DNA from: Pseudomonas fluorescens
Lineage (GTDB): Bacteria > Pseudomonadota > Gammaproteobacteria > Pseudomonadales > Pseudomonadaceae
Assembly: GCF_902497875.1 (NCBI RefSeq)
Contig: NZ_CABVHY010000013.1
Coordinates: 62,001-126,000, forward strand
DNA: 64,000 nucleotides
Reading direction: 5' to 3'
Shown here piece after piece: positions 16,333 to 25,672 of the stretch. The position numbers were made by a program, and so were the translations under genes. Numbering within the stretch: position 1 is the first letter of the stretch; the number at the start of each line of letters is the position of its first letter. The notes below the pieces were generated by a model. It was not told the origin of the DNA and made no database searches. It saw only the letters and a list, made by a program, of their open reading frames with translations.

Positions 16333-18106
16333 CTGCGTTAATCCACTCTTTCACGACCTGAGCCACGCGACCCGGGTCTTCTGCCACCAGACTTTTGATT
16401 GCATTCAACTGTGCATCATAACCTTCGCTCGGGCTCGGCAGCAGGATGCTTTGCGGGCCACCGAGGCTGACGCGATCGTTGGCCAGTTCACCATCCAGAC
16501 CGCCCATGCCGCCCAGCTCGACGTCGCTGCCAATGCCGGTCAGCTCCTTGCCTTTGCCGGTGATATTGTTGAGCACCGGACGCAACACACCGAACACCAG
16601 CACCAGGATGAACAACACCCCGAGCAGTTGTTTGACGATGTCCCAGAACCAGGGTTGGGAGTAGAACGGAACTTCGGCAATCACTTCGCCGCGCTCGGTC
16701 GAGAACGGCATGTTGATCACGCTGACGCTGTCGCCACGGCTGGCGTCGAAACCGACGGCGTCCTGGACCAGACGGGTGAAGCGCGCCAATTCGTCGGCGG
16801 TCCATGGCGCGCGGGTGGTTTCGCCATTGGCCGCGTTGAGCTTGACCTGATCATCGACCACCACCGACACCGAGAGGCGATTCAACCGCCCCTGCTGCTG
16901 CTTGGTGTGGCTGATGGAGCGATCCAGCTCGAAGTTTTTGGTCGATTGTTGACGCTTGTCCGCCGGGTACGGTGCGAGCATCGGCTGACCGGTGGCCGGG
17001 TCCATGATCTGTTGACCGTTGGCATCGAGCAATGGCTGACCTGGCTGCACCATGCCGGCCGACGCAGTGGCGCCGCCGGTGGTTTGCGGCGCGGAAGCCG
17101 GCGCGGGTGGCTGGTTGCTCAGGGCACCCGGCACGCCTTGCGGGCCGTTGCTGGTGGTGCGTTGTTCATTGACCGATTGCTCGCTGCGCAACGCCGGCTG
17201 GTCCGGGTTGAACTGCTCGGAAGTCGACTCGACGGCACTGAAGTCGACGTCAGCCGAGACTTCGGCTTTGTAGCGATCGTTGCCCAGTACCGGCTGCAGA
17301 ATATTGTGTACACGCTGGGTGAGCATGCTTTCCATGCGTCGGCTGTAATCGAATTGCTTGCCGGCCATGGTCAGTTCGGAATTTTCCGCCTGGTCGGAGA
17401 GCAGGTTGCCCTTCTGATCGACCACGGTGATCTGCGACTTGCTCAGCTCCGGAACGCTGGTGGCCACCAGATTGATGATTGCCAACACCTGCCCAGGCTC
17501 AAGCGAACGGCCGGAGTACAGTTCCACCAGCACCGAAGCGCTGGGCTTGCGCTCGTCACGCACAAACACCGAACTCTTCGGAATCGCCAGGTGCACCCGC
17601 GCACCCTTGACGTTGTTCAGGCTGGAGATGGTCCGCGCCAATTCACCTTCAAGGCCACGACGATAACGGGTCGCTTCCATGAACTGGCTGGTCCCCAGGC
17701 CCTGCTCCTTGTCGAGGATTTCAAAACCGATATTGCCGTCGCTCGGGGTCACCCCGGCACCGGCCAGTTTGAGCCGCGCCCGCGACAGATCCTCGGCCTT
17801 GACCAGCAAGGCACCGGAGTTGGGCTCGACGGTGTAGGTAATGTCGGCAGCGGCCAGGGTGTCCATGACCTGCTTGGCGTCCATACCGGCAAGGCTGCCG
17901 TACAGCGGCCGGTAATCGGGCTGCTGGGACCACAACACCACGGCAAAACCAATCGCCACGCTCGCGGCCAGACCGACCATGAGGCCGACCTGACGCAACA
18001 TGGTCATCTCGGAGAGATTTTCCAGAAAGGACAAGCCGAACAGCGGCGGCTTGCCGTCTGTCGGGGCGGCCTTGGCCGGAACGTTATCTGAGATTGTTTC
18101 TGCCAT
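16325..18106 (-). CDS. fliF: Flagellar MS-ring protein FliF
   Basis: 593 residues. A membrane span follows an approximately 40-residue N-terminus (VGLMVGLAASVAIGFAVVLW) and a second lies near residue 480 (WFWDIVKQLLGVLFILVLVFGVL). Between them are the periplasmic ring-building domains, including VLVELYSGRSLEPGQVLAIINLVATSVPEL. The Pro/Gln/Thr-rich linker near 330 is typical. The C-terminal tail binds FliG. It follows fliE by 15 bases. Confidence 0.97.
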   Translation of the reverse strand: MAETISDNVPAKAAPTDGKPPLFGLSFLENLSEMTMLRQVGLMVGLAASVAIGFAVVLWSQQPDYRPLYGSLAGMDAKQVMDTLAAADITYTVEPNSGALLVKAEDLSRARLKLAGAGVTPSDGNIGFEILDKEQGLGTSQFMEATRYRRGLEGELARTISSLNNVKGARVHLAIPKSSVFVRDERKPSASVLVELYSGRSLEPGQVLAIINLVATSVPELSKSQITVVDQKGNLLSDQAENSELTMAGKQFDYSRRMESMLTQRVHNILQPVLGNDRYKAEVSADVDFSAVESTSEQFNPDQPALRSEQSVNEQRTTSNGPQGVPGALSNQPPAPASAPQTTGGATASAGMVQPGQPLLDANGQQIMDPATGQPMLAPYPADKRQQSTKNFELDRSISHTKQQQGRLNRLSVSVVVDDQVKLNAANGETTRAPWTADELARFTRLVQDAVGFDASRGDSVSVINMPFSTERGEVIAEVPFYSQPWFWDIVKQLLGVLFILVLVFGVLRPVLNNITGKGKELTGIGSDVELGGMGGLDGELANDRVSLGGPQSILLPSPSEGYDAQLNAIKSLVAEDPGRVAQVVKEWINADE

Positions 18107-18121
18107 GACTCAATCTCGTCC

Positions 18122-18451
18122 TTAAACCGGCATCTGCATGATGTCTTGGTACGCCTGAACCAGCTTGTTACGCACCTGGGTCAACGCCTGGAACGAGACG
18201 CTGGCCTTCTGCGAGGAAATCATCACGTCGGTGAGGTCGACACCGCTTTTGCCGATCTCGAAAGCACTGGCTAGCTGGCTCGAGGCCTGCTGAGTGTCGC
18301 TGACCTTGTTAACGGCCTGCCCGAGCATCTCGGAGAAGCTGCTGCCGGCCACTTGGGGCACTGCGACAGCCGATTTCGATTGGGCCATGGCATCCATTTG
18401 CATGGACCGCATGTCCAACATCAACCGATTAAATTCAATACCTTGGCTCAT
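18122..18451 (-). CDS. fliE: Flagellar hook-basal body complex protein FliE
   Basis: 109 residues from the ATG at 18451. The frame extends further upstream, but that part overlaps the sigma-54 promoter, and homologues begin [14 protein letters not shown]. The C-terminal block [26 protein letters not shown] is characteristic of FliE, the adaptor between MS ring and rod. It is first gene of fliEFGHIJ. Confidence 0.95.
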   Translation of the reverse strand: MSQGIEFNRLMLDMRSMQMDAMAQSKSAVAVPQVAGSSFSEMLGQAVNKVSDTQQASSQLASAFEIGKSGVDLTDVMISSQKASVSFQALTQVRNKLVQAYQDIMQMPV

Positions 18452-18512
18452 GGTCTGCTCTCTCTGACGACCCGCAATTTTTTGACGCTCACGCAACGGG
18501 TAATGAGCTGTT

Positions 18513-18528
18513 AGCAACAAGGGTGCCA
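18513..18528 (-). promoter_or_regulatory. Sigma-54 promoter of fliE operon
   Basis: The minus strand reads TGGCACCCTTGTTGCT, close to the RpoN consensus with exact 10-base GG-GC spacing. It is about 62 bases upstream of the fliE ATG. FleQ is the expected activator (inferred). Confidence 0.88.
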
Positions 18529-18581
18529 GCTCCCTACCCGCCCCGAACAAAAGCCAATACTGGCTGTTACAGAGAGACGCA

Positions 18582-19997
18582 TCAGGTCGCGAACAAATAA
18601 GCCTCGACGTCCATTCCGGCGTCGCGCATCTGCGCCAGCTTGTAGCGCAAGGTCCGCGGGCTGATGCCCAGGCGCTCGGCTGCCTCTTTGCGGCGACCGC
18701 GCTCGGCGCGCAGGGTATCGATGATCATCTGAAACTCGCGCCGACGCAGATCGTCACCCAGCGCACCCACCGACTCGCCCGACTCGCCCGGCTCCCTGGC
18801 GACTGGCGTGGCGCGCGGCACCTGCGGTTGGCCAGGCACGGCCAACGATGGCAGAGGCGCGCAGGCCACTGGACCATTCAGGCAGAAATCCTCCGGCTCA
18901 ATCATCCCTCCCTGCTGCAGGATCAGTGCCCGCTGGATTGCGTTATCCAGCTCACGCACGTTTCCCGGCCACGGATAGCCGATCAGGCAGGCCCGGGCCT
19001 CGGCCGACAGGCGTGCCGCGGCGTGCTTCATTTTATTGACGTGCCTGGCCAGCAGCCGCTCGGCCAGCGGCAGGATGTCGGCGGTGCGCTCGCGCAACGG
19101 ACGCCAGGCCAGCGGGAACACCGACAACCGATAGTAGAGGTCCTCACGAAAGCGCCCCGCCGCCACTTCGCCGGCCAGGTCACGGTTGGTGGTCGCCACC
19201 ACGCGAATATCCAGGGCGATGGGTTTACGACCACCGACGCGCTCCACCTCACGCTCCTGCACTACCCGCAACAGCTTGGCTTGCAGGCCCAAGGGCATTT
19301 CGGAAATTTCGTCGAGCAAAATGGTGCCGCCATTGGCCTGCTCGAACTTGCCGGCCTGCGCGGCAATGGCACCGGTGAACGAGCCCTTCTCGTGGCCGAA
19401 CAAGGTGGCTTCGAGCATGTTGTCGGGAATCGCTGCACAGTTGATCGCGATAAACGGCTGACTGGCGCGAGGGGAATGCTGGTGGATATAGCGCGCGAGC
19501 ACTTCCTTGCCAGTGCCGGACTCGCCCGAGATCAACACCGTGGAATCACTGCGGGCCACCCGGGCCGCCAGCTCGAGCAGCTGCGCACTGGCCGGCTCGA
19601 AGGCCACCGGCCCTTCGTCCCGGGCAGCGCCGAGACAACCCAGGGCGTGCCGCGCCACCAGGTCGAGCAAGGCCTTGGGTTCAAATGGCTTGACCAGATA
19701 ATCGACCGCGCCCTGGCGCATGGCCTCCACCGCCCGCTCGACCGCACCGTGGGCGGTCATCAGCAACACCGGCAGTTGCGGCTGACGCGCGCGCAGCACG
19801 CCGAGCAACTGATGCCCGTCCATGCCCGGCATGTTCACATCACTGACCACCAGATTGAACGCTTGCGCGGCCACCGCCTCCAGTGCCTCCTCGGCGGAGC
19901 CGACGGCAATGTATTCATGTCCGGCCAGCAGCAACGTGTCGGCCAGCGCCTCGCGCAGGGCCCGATCGTCTTCGACCAGCAAAACCTTGACTGCCAT
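18582..19997 (-). CDS. fleR: Two-component response regulator FleR (sigma-54 activator)
   Basis: 471 residues from the ATG at 19997 (GGAG 8 bases upstream). A GTG at 20006 overlapping the fleS stop is an alternative. The receiver domain carries phospho-acceptor D53 ([12 protein letters not shown]). The AAA+ domain has Walker A GESGTGKE, the sigma-54 loop GAFTGA and Walker [11 protein letters not shown]. The C-terminal Fis-type HTH is [22 protein letters not shown]. In Pseudomonas FleR turns on class III genes (flgBCDE, flgFGHIJKL, fliK), whose -24/-12 sites are visible here at flgF and fliK. Confidence 0.96.
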   Translation of the reverse strand: MAVKVLLVEDDRALREALADTLLLAGHEYIAVGSAEEALEAVAAQAFNLVVSDVNMPGMDGHQLLGVLRARQPQLPVLLMTAHGAVERAVEAMRQGAVDYLVKPFEPKALLDLVARHALGCLGAARDEGPVAFEPASAQLLELAARVARSDSTVLISGESGTGKEVLARYIHQHSPRASQPFIAINCAAIPDNMLEATLFGHEKGSFTGAIAAQAGKFEQANGGTILLDEISEMPLGLQAKLLRVVQEREVERVGGRKPIALDIRVVATTNRDLAGEVAAGRFREDLYYRLSVFPLAWRPLRERTADILPLAERLLARHVNKMKHAAARLSAEARACLIGYPWPGNVRELDNAIQRALILQQGGMIEPEDFCLNGPVACAPLPSLAVPGQPQVPRATPVAREPGESGESVGALGDDLRRREFQMIIDTLRAERGRRKEAAERLGISPRTLRYKLAQMRDAGMDVEAYLFAT

Positions 19998-20002
19998 GTC
20001 CT

Positions 20003-21226
20003 TCACTCCATTCTCCGAGCGCCGGGCTGCTCAGCCGAAAACAGCGGCAAGAGCACCAACGCACAGGTGCCGCGACCGGGTCGCGAGCGTAACAGCAATT
20101 CTCCCTGATGGGCGCGTGCCACCGCCTTGACCACGGTCAGCCCGAGGCCGGTTCCGGTGGTTTTAGTGGTAAAAAACGGTTCGCCCAATTTCGCCAGCAG
20201 CGCCGCGTCGATGCCACTGCCGCTGTCGCTGACGCACAGGCGCAAGGTGTTTTCACGGGCATACAGATGCACCTTCAAACGAACAGTGCCGGCACTGGCC
20301 TGGATCGCGTTTTCAATCAGGTTGAGCACGGCGCCGACCAGCGTGTCGCGGTTGCACAGCAACTCGCCGGCATGCGCGTCGCACTGCCAGCGCAGCGGCA
20401 GGTCCTGTACATGGGTCAGCGCGGCGGCTTGCAGCGACTGCATCAAGGCCTTGGGGGTCACCCGATCGGTCAGGGGCAATTCGCCTCGGGCAAATACCAG
20501 CATGTCGCGCACTTGGTGCTCCAGCTCGTGCAAACGCTCTTTCAGGCGTCCGGCAAAGCGTTGCTGGGTGGCGACCGGCAGCTCCTGCTCAGTCAAATGA
20601 CTGGCGTAGATCAAGGCCGCCGACAACGGCGTGCGGATCTGATGCGCCAGAGAAGCGACCATCCGCCCCAGGGAAGACAGGCGTTCGTGACGGGCCAGCT
20701 GATCTTGCAGGTGACGGGTTTCAGTCAGGTCGTTGAGCAGCACCAACTGCCCCGGCTCGGCATCCAGCGAACGGGTGGCAATCGACAGCCGTCGACCATC
20801 TTTCAGGGAAACTTCATGCCCGTCGTCTTCACGGGGCGCGAAGCAGCGTGCGATGACCCGGCGCCAGAGCTCACCCACCAGCGGCAGGCCAAGCAGTTCG
20901 CAGGCGGCCGGATTGGCTTCGCGGACACTGCCTTGACCATCGATGACGATGACGCCGCCGGGCAATAGATCGAGGAGGTTTTGCAGACGGTTGGCCAGAC
21001 GCTCTTTCTCAGCCAACTCTTGCATGCGCTGAGCACTGACCATCTCCAGCTCACCCTTGAGCTCGGTGACCCGTGCTTCGAGCATGCTGTAGGAGTCGGT
21101 CAGTTGGCTCGACATCTGACTGAACAGCGCGAACGCCTGCTCAAGCCCCTGCCGGCTTGCCTGCTCTACGGACGAGGATTGCCCCAGGGCTTGAGGGGCA
21201 GGAGACAGCTGGGCGGCTTGAGGCAT
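20003..21226 (-). CDS. fleS: Sensor histidine kinase FleS
   Basis: 407 residues, no membrane segment, so cytosolic. A coiled coil (about 40-80) is followed by a PAS-like domain (DLLPGGVIVIDGQGSVREANPAACELLG), an HisKA phospho-site (SLAHQIRTPLSAALIYASHL) and an HATPase domain (LIENAIQAS, DSGSGID, TTGTGLGLTVVK). It phosphorylates FleR, whose gene overlaps its stop codon. A -24/-12 promoter lies about 55 bases upstream. The lack of transmembrane sensors fits monitoring of an internal assembly stage. Confidence 0.95.
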   Translation of the reverse strand: MPQAAQLSPAPQALGQSSSVEQASRQGLEQAFALFSQMSSQLTDSYSMLEARVTELKGELEMVSAQRMQELAEKERLANRLQNLLDLLPGGVIVIDGQGSVREANPAACELLGLPLVGELWRRVIARCFAPREDDGHEVSLKDGRRLSIATRSLDAEPGQLVLLNDLTETRHLQDQLARHERLSSLGRMVASLAHQIRTPLSAALIYASHLTEQELPVATQQRFAGRLKERLHELEHQVRDMLVFARGELPLTDRVTPKALMQSLQAAALTHVQDLPLRWQCDAHAGELLCNRDTLVGAVLNLIENAIQASAGTVRLKVHLYARENTLRLCVSDSGSGIDAALLAKLGEPFFTTKTTGTGLGLTVVKAVARAHQGELLLRSRPGRGTCALVLLPLFSAEQPGARRME

Positions 21227-21279
21227 CGGGCTTACTCGCTTGGCTGAGCGTCAGTTAAACGCAACGTTGCGAGAGCTAT

Positions 21280-21295
21280 AGCAATACCCGTGCCT
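21280..21295 (-). promoter_or_regulatory. Sigma-54 promoter of fleSR
   Basis: The minus strand reads AGGCACGGGTATTGCT. It has GG-N10-GC spacing and strong -24 GGCACG and -12 TTGCT blocks; only the leading T is replaced by A. It lies in the fleQ-fleS gap. Confidence 0.82.
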
Positions 21296-21306
21296 GAAAA
21301 TAGCCG

Positions 21307-22782
21307 TCAATCATCCGCGTGTTCATCACCGTCTCGCCGGCTCATGCCGTACTTGCGCATTTTTTCCACCAGGGTGGTGCGACGAATGCGCAGGCGCTCG
21401 GCAGCCCGAGCGACGATGCCATTGGCGTCATCCAGCGCCTGCTGGATCAAGCCCTGCTCCAGGCCACCGAGGTAGTCCTTCAAGTCCAGGCCTTCCGGCG
21501 GCAGCAGCGCGCTCGCGGAGAAGTTCGGGGTGTGGCCGTTGATGGCCACCCGCTCTTCCAGGTCGCTGCGCAGACTGTCGACCAGTTGCTCGTCTTCATC
21601 GTCCACGTAACGGAATTTCTTCGGCAGCTCGACCACGCCGATCACCCCGTACGGGTGCATGATTGCCATGCGCTCCACCAGGTTGGCCAACTCGCGGACG
21701 TTGCCCGGCCAGCCGTGACGGCACAGCGACATGATCGCCGCCGAGTTGAAACGGATCGAACCGCGCTTCTCGTGCTCCATGCGCGAGATCAGCTCGTTCA
21801 TCAGCAACGGAATGTCTTCGACGCGCTCGCGCAACGGGGCCATTTCGATCGGGAAGACGTTCAGGCGGTAGTACAGGTCTTCACGGAACGTGCCGACCTC
21901 GATCATGCTTTCGAGATTCTTGTGGGTCGCGGCAATAATCCGTACATCGGCGCTCTGGGTCTTGTTGCTGCCGACCCGTTCGAAGGTGCGTTCCTGCAAT
22001 ACGCGCAACAGCTTGACCTGCATCGGCAACGGCATGTCGCCGATCTCGTCGAGGAACAGCGTACCGCCGTTGGCCAGCTCGAAACGCCCGGCACGACTGG
22101 TGATCGCCCCGGTGAATGCGCCCTTCTCGTGGCCGAACAATTCGCTTTCCAGCAACTCGGCCGGAATCGCGCCGCAATTGACCGGCACGAATGGCCCGTC
22201 ACGCCGCTTGGAGTGGTAGTGCAGGTTGCGCGCGACCACTTCCTTGCCAGTGCCGGACTCGCCAAGGATCAATACACTGGCATCGGTATCGGCCACTTGC
22301 TGCATCATCTGCCGCACATGCTGGATCGCCCGGCTGGTGCCGACCAGGCTGCGAAACAGATTGGGTTCGCGATGCCGACCGCGCTCGCGCGCCTGATCGT
22401 ACATCTCGCGATAGACCTGGGCGCGATGCAGGGAATCGAGCAATTTGCTGTAGCTGGGCGGCATTTCCAGGGTTGAAAGCACCCGGCGACGCTGGTCTTC
22501 AGGCAAGTCAGTGAGAGAAATATCGCCCATTAACAAAACCGGAAGGAACTCATCCCAGGTGGCGAGTGTCTTAAGCAGGCCTAAAACAGCACCAGGAGTA
22601 TTTACGGTCCCGATCAGGACGCAAATCACTTCACGACTGGATGACAAAGAACCGACAGCCTGCTGCCAATCATGGCTTGCGCAGGGTAAATTTTCTTCGC
22701 CAAGAAAATTTAAAATCACCGCAAGGTCGCGGCGGCGGACGCTATCGTCATCAATTAGCAGAATTTTGGTTTCGCGCCACAT
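21307..22782 (-). CDS. fleQ: Flagellar master regulator FleQ
   Basis: 491 residues. The N-terminal receiver-like domain is degenerate ([23 protein letters not shown]), as in all FleQ proteins. The AAA+ core has [14 protein letters not shown] and [10 protein letters not shown]. The C-terminal HTH is [26 protein letters not shown]. FleQ activates early flagellar sigma-54 promoters and also represses or activates exopolysaccharide genes in response to c-di-GMP and FleN. It lies alone between fliT and fleS with a 174-base leader; no sigma-54 site was seen before it, consistent with its top position. Confidence 0.97.
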   Translation of the reverse strand: MWRETKILLIDDDSVRRRDLAVILNFLGEENLPCASHDWQQAVGSLSSSREVICVLIGTVNTPGAVLGLLKTLATWDEFLPVLLMGDISLTDLPEDQRRRVLSTLEMPPSYSKLLDSLHRAQVYREMYDQARERGRHREPNLFRSLVGTSRAIQHVRQMMQQVADTDASVLILGESGTGKEVVARNLHYHSKRRDGPFVPVNCGAIPAELLESELFGHEKGAFTGAITSRAGRFELANGGTLFLDEIGDMPLPMQVKLLRVLQERTFERVGSNKTQSADVRIIAATHKNLESMIEVGTFREDLYYRLNVFPIEMAPLRERVEDIPLLMNELISRMEHEKRGSIRFNSAAIMSLCRHGWPGNVRELANLVERMAIMHPYGVIGVVELPKKFRYVDDEDEQLVDSLRSDLEERVAINGHTPNFSASALLPPEGLDLKDYLGGLEQGLIQQALDDANGIVARAAERLRIRRTTLVEKMRKYGMSRRDGDEHADD

Positions 22783-22956
22783 GCAATAGCAACTTCCCTA
22801 GTCAACTCAAATGCCCGGAAATACAGGACAGCTGGACGTCTGCAGGCATTTTCCTACTAGATAAGACGTCTGAAATCTTGAAACAGCACTAGTTAAGTCA
22901 AAAAAATGTGCACAGTCAAATTTATGGCGCACTATATTCGGATTAACTGAGCCAGA

Positions 22957-23253
22957 TCAGCCGAACAGATGGTAAACCTTTGAAGCATTTTTAGCTTGGT
23001 TGATCTGTGACATCTCGTTGACTATCGACTGCCGCTCCCCTGTCGTCACTTCAAGCAACTGTTGATAAACCACCAGCAGACTCTCCAGAGTCTCGCGCAC
23101 AGCCGCCTCGTTCACCGGCGCCTCGCTTAACACCTCATCGACACAGACCCGACAGGCCTCATCCAGTTTGCCGATGGCAGCCCAGTTGCGCTCGGCCAAG
23201 GCGTCGACCAGGGCTTCGCGGGTCTGGTCAATCCGTTGCAGTGCATGGCTCAT
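22957..23253 (-). CDS. fliT: Flagellar protein FliT-like
   Basis: 98 residues from the ATG at 23253 (GAGG 8 bases upstream; a longer frame to 23295 would overlap fliS). It is all-helical with no motifs strong enough to assign alone. Position directly after fliS, size and helical content fit FliT, the chaperone of the cap protein FliD. In some Pseudomonas annotations it is left unnamed. Function is inferred from context. Confidence 0.75.
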   Translation of the reverse strand: MSHALQRIDQTREALVDALAERNWAAIGKLDEACRVCVDEVLSEAPVNEAAVRETLESLLVVYQQLLEVTTGERQSIVNEMSQINQAKNASKVYHLFG

Positions 23254-23275
23254 GACGTCATCCTCAGGGGCAGGC

Positions 23276-23665
23276 TTATTGTGTAGCAATCGCATCCCAG
23301 CCGCTTTTGACCGTGATCAACAGACGGGCGACTTCGTCGATTATTTCCGGGTCATTGCTCACGTTAGCCTGCAACAGGCGCCCGCTCATGTACTCGTACA
23401 GGCTGTCCAGTTGCTGGATCACCGCCGGATCTTCAGCCTTCTCTTCATCCAGGCCCTGGCGCAGACCGGTAATGATGTCGATGGCCTTGGTGATCAACAG
23501 GCACTTTTGCGGGATATCCCCACGGGCCAATGCCCCTTTGGCCTGGGCCAAACGATCGAGGCCGCCCTCGAGCAGCATCTGGATCAGGCGATGAGGGCTG
23601 GCCTCGGACACCTGAGCGTGGGAATTGACCTTCTGATATTGGCGAAGGGCTCTCATAGGGTTCAT
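23276..23665 (-). CDS. fliS: Flagellin export chaperone FliS
   Basis: 129 residues with the typical FliS opening (MRALRQYQKVNSHAQVSEASPHRLIQMLLEGGLDRLAQAKGAL) and helical body. FliS binds the C-terminal tail of flagellin, prevents polymerisation in the cytosol and brings it to FlhA. It lies between fliD and fliT on the same strand. Start chosen at MNPM; MRAL three codons later is also possible. Confidence 0.95.
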   Translation of the reverse strand: MNPMRALRQYQKVNSHAQVSEASPHRLIQMLLEGGLDRLAQAKGALARGDIPQKCLLITKAIDIITGLRQGLDEEKAEDPAVIQQLDSLYEYMSGRLLQANVSNDPEIIDEVARLLITVKSGWDAIATQ

Positions 23666-23807
23666 GTTGCTACCTCGTTACAGGCCACAGGCGAAAGGGT
23701 TTGCTCTAACCAGTTTGTCGACTGCGCCACATAAAACTTTAATCCGGAACCAAAAAGCCCAGACCACCCGTGCATGTCTTCGCGGGGCGCTTTACCACCC
23801 CCTTCGA

Positions 23808-25172
23808 TCAATCCTTCTTCGGATTATTCAGCGCGTTAAGCGTGGTCATGATGCTGGAGCTGGTGGCGTTGAGCTTGGCAACCATGGTATCCATCGCTAT
23901 GTACTTGGCCGACAGGGCTGCCTGCAGGCTCTCCATGCGACGATCGAGATCCTTCTGCTGGGTGGTCAGGTCCGTCAACTTGGTGTTGAGGTCCGTCACA
24001 CGAGAGGCCAGCAGTCCTGTTGTACCCACATAGGGGGCCGTCGCCTTGTTCATGCGCGTAACCAAACCGTTCTCACCGGTGAACAGCTTGGCAATATCAC
24101 CAGCGCCCTTGACCACCGCCTTGTCCCACGCCTTGTCTTCCAGCGTCAGCAAGCCGGTTTTCTGGTCAGTGGTAATGCCCATCTGCGACAGGCCGCTCAT
24201 GGCGCTCGAGCCCGAGCTGTTAACCAGCTCGCTGCGCAGGCTGGCAACCAGTTGACGCATCGACGCATCGCCGGTCAAGGCACCCGCCGTAGTGGTCGCG
24301 GTATCACCGGTGGCGTTCACCTTGGTCTGGGTGTTGATACTGGTCATCAGCGCATTGTAGGCGGTGACGAACGACTGGACCGAAGTCTTCAGCGTGGCGG
24401 TATTGCTTTCCACGGAGATGGTGATCGGCTTGTCCTTGTCCTTGGCGACCAGCTCCAGGGTCACGCCACTGATGGCGGAAGTCACCTTGTTGCTGGTGGA
24501 CTCCATCGCGATACCGTCGATGGTGTATTTGGCGTTCTGAGCCGCTGGTCCCTGGTCATAGCCCTGAGCCAGTTCCGAGTTGCCACTGAGGGTGATATTG
24601 GTGCCTGCACCACTGTTGCTGGAGCCGATCACCAGGCGTGAGCCGTTGGAGTCGCTCAAGACGTTGGCACTGATGCCCTGGGCCGAAAGCTGGGTATTGA
24701 TCGATTCACGCACCTGTTGCAAGGTCGCGCCACCTGGAACCGATACATCGTAACTCTTGCCCGACTGGGTAATGGTCAGCGTCTGGGCTTCGTCACTGGT
24801 ATTGGCCACGCCCGAAGCACCGCCCTGAAACACCTTGCTGGTGACTTTCGAAGAGGTCGCCAGATCCTGCACCACCACCACGTACTTGCCACTGGACGCC
24901 GCATCACCCAAGGTGACCTTGACGTTTTTGTCTTCGGACGAGGTAGCGGCCAGTCCGTTGAACGCGGACACGTTGTTCAACTTGGTGATCGCGGCCCGGT
25001 AAGCGTCCAGCGCGCCCTTCACCGTGCCAACCGCAGACAACTGAATCGTCGTGTCTTTTTGCTGAGCGGTGATCTGGGATTGCTTGGGCGCCTTTTCAGC
25101 ACCGACCAACGCACTGACGATGCCTTGGATGTTATAGCCCGAACCCGGGCCGGAAATCGTTGAACTAGCCAT
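23808..25172 (-). CDS. fliD: Flagellar filament cap protein FliD
   Basis: 454 residues. The N-terminal FliD domain begins with STISGPGSGYNIQGIVSALVGAEKAP. A flagellin-hook IN-like segment (QTLTITQSGKSYDVSVPGGATLQQVRESIN) follows in the middle. The C-terminal coiled end is LNTKLTDLTTQQKDLDRRMESLQAALSAKYIAMDTMVAKL. Exported without a signal peptide, FliD caps the growing filament. It follows flaG by 82 bases. Ser/Thr-rich and Cys-free, as expected of axial proteins. Confidence 0.96.
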   Translation of the reverse strand: MASSTISGPGSGYNIQGIVSALVGAEKAPKQSQITAQQKDTTIQLSAVGTVKGALDAYRAAITKLNNVSAFNGLAATSSEDKNVKVTLGDAASSGKYVVVVQDLATSSKVTSKVFQGGASGVANTSDEAQTLTITQSGKSYDVSVPGGATLQQVRESINTQLSAQGISANVLSDSNGSRLVIGSSNSGAGTNITLSGNSELAQGYDQGPAAQNAKYTIDGIAMESTSNKVTSAISGVTLELVAKDKDKPITISVESNTATLKTSVQSFVTAYNALMTSINTQTKVNATGDTATTTAGALTGDASMRQLVASLRSELVNSSGSSAMSGLSQMGITTDQKTGLLTLEDKAWDKAVVKGAGDIAKLFTGENGLVTRMNKATAPYVGTTGLLASRVTDLNTKLTDLTTQQKDLDRRMESLQAALSAKYIAMDTMVAKLNATSSSIMTTLNALNNPKKD

Positions 25173-25254
25173 TTCTACTCTCCTTGTCCTGTGGCTGCCG
25201 CTTCATTGGCGCACAAACACCTAAGCAGCAGTCAGAAACACATTTCGTGCCAGC

Positions 25255-25599
25255 TCAAGCCCTGGTCTGGAACAACAGGCTGCTGGCATCGCTCAGATTC
25301 TGCGCCAGCTTGAGCGCGGTCTCCGATGGAATCTGTCGAATCACTTCACCACTGTCGGTGGCGATCACCTTGACCACTACCTTGCCGGTAGAGTCGTCGA
25401 TGGAAAAGTCCAGGTTACGCTGGGTAGCCTGCACAAACTCACGAATATCGGTGACTGCCTTTTCCAGTGCCACGCGCTGCGGCTCCTCGGTGGATGCCGG
25501 GTCAGCCTCTGCAACAGGCGGTGCCTGGGTAGCAGAGGTGCCACTGGCCTGGGTGGCGCCAGCCGGGTAAACCGCGTTCAGCTTGATGCTCATGTCCAT
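25255..25599 (-). CDS. flaG: FlaG family protein
   Basis: 114 residues. A disordered Ala/Thr/Pro-rich N-terminus is followed by the FlaG domain (VTDIREFVQATQRNLDFSIDDSTGKVVVKVIATDSGEVIRQIPSETALKL). FlaG modulates filament length in Pseudomonas and relatives. The ATG at 25599 has GAGG 7 bases upstream. It lies between fliC (with a terminator) and fliD, so it may be read partly through that terminator. Confidence 0.93.
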   Translation of the reverse strand: MDMSIKLNAVYPAGATQASGTSATQAPPVAEADPASTEEPQRVALEKAVTDIREFVQATQRNLDFSIDDSTGKVVVKVIATDSGEVIRQIPSETALKLAQNLSDASSLLFQTRA

Positions 25600-25614
25600 G
25601 TCATCACCTCAAAA

Positions 25615-25649
25615 CTGAAAAAAACGAAAGGGCACGTAAACGCGCCCTT
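25615..25649 (-). terminator. Rho-independent terminator of fliC
   Basis: On the minus strand GGGCGCG-TTTA-CGTGCCC is followed by TTTCGTTTTTTT. The hairpin lies 25 bases after the fliC stop. Confidence 0.85.
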
Positions 25650-25672
25650 CCGTTATTTAACCGCTACCGAGA

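Noticed and set aside
14524..18091. Plus-strand frames of 600 or more codons opposite fliH-fliG-fliF
   Set aside because: No homology-like motifs; the minus strand encodes complete flagellar proteins with overlapping starts and stops.
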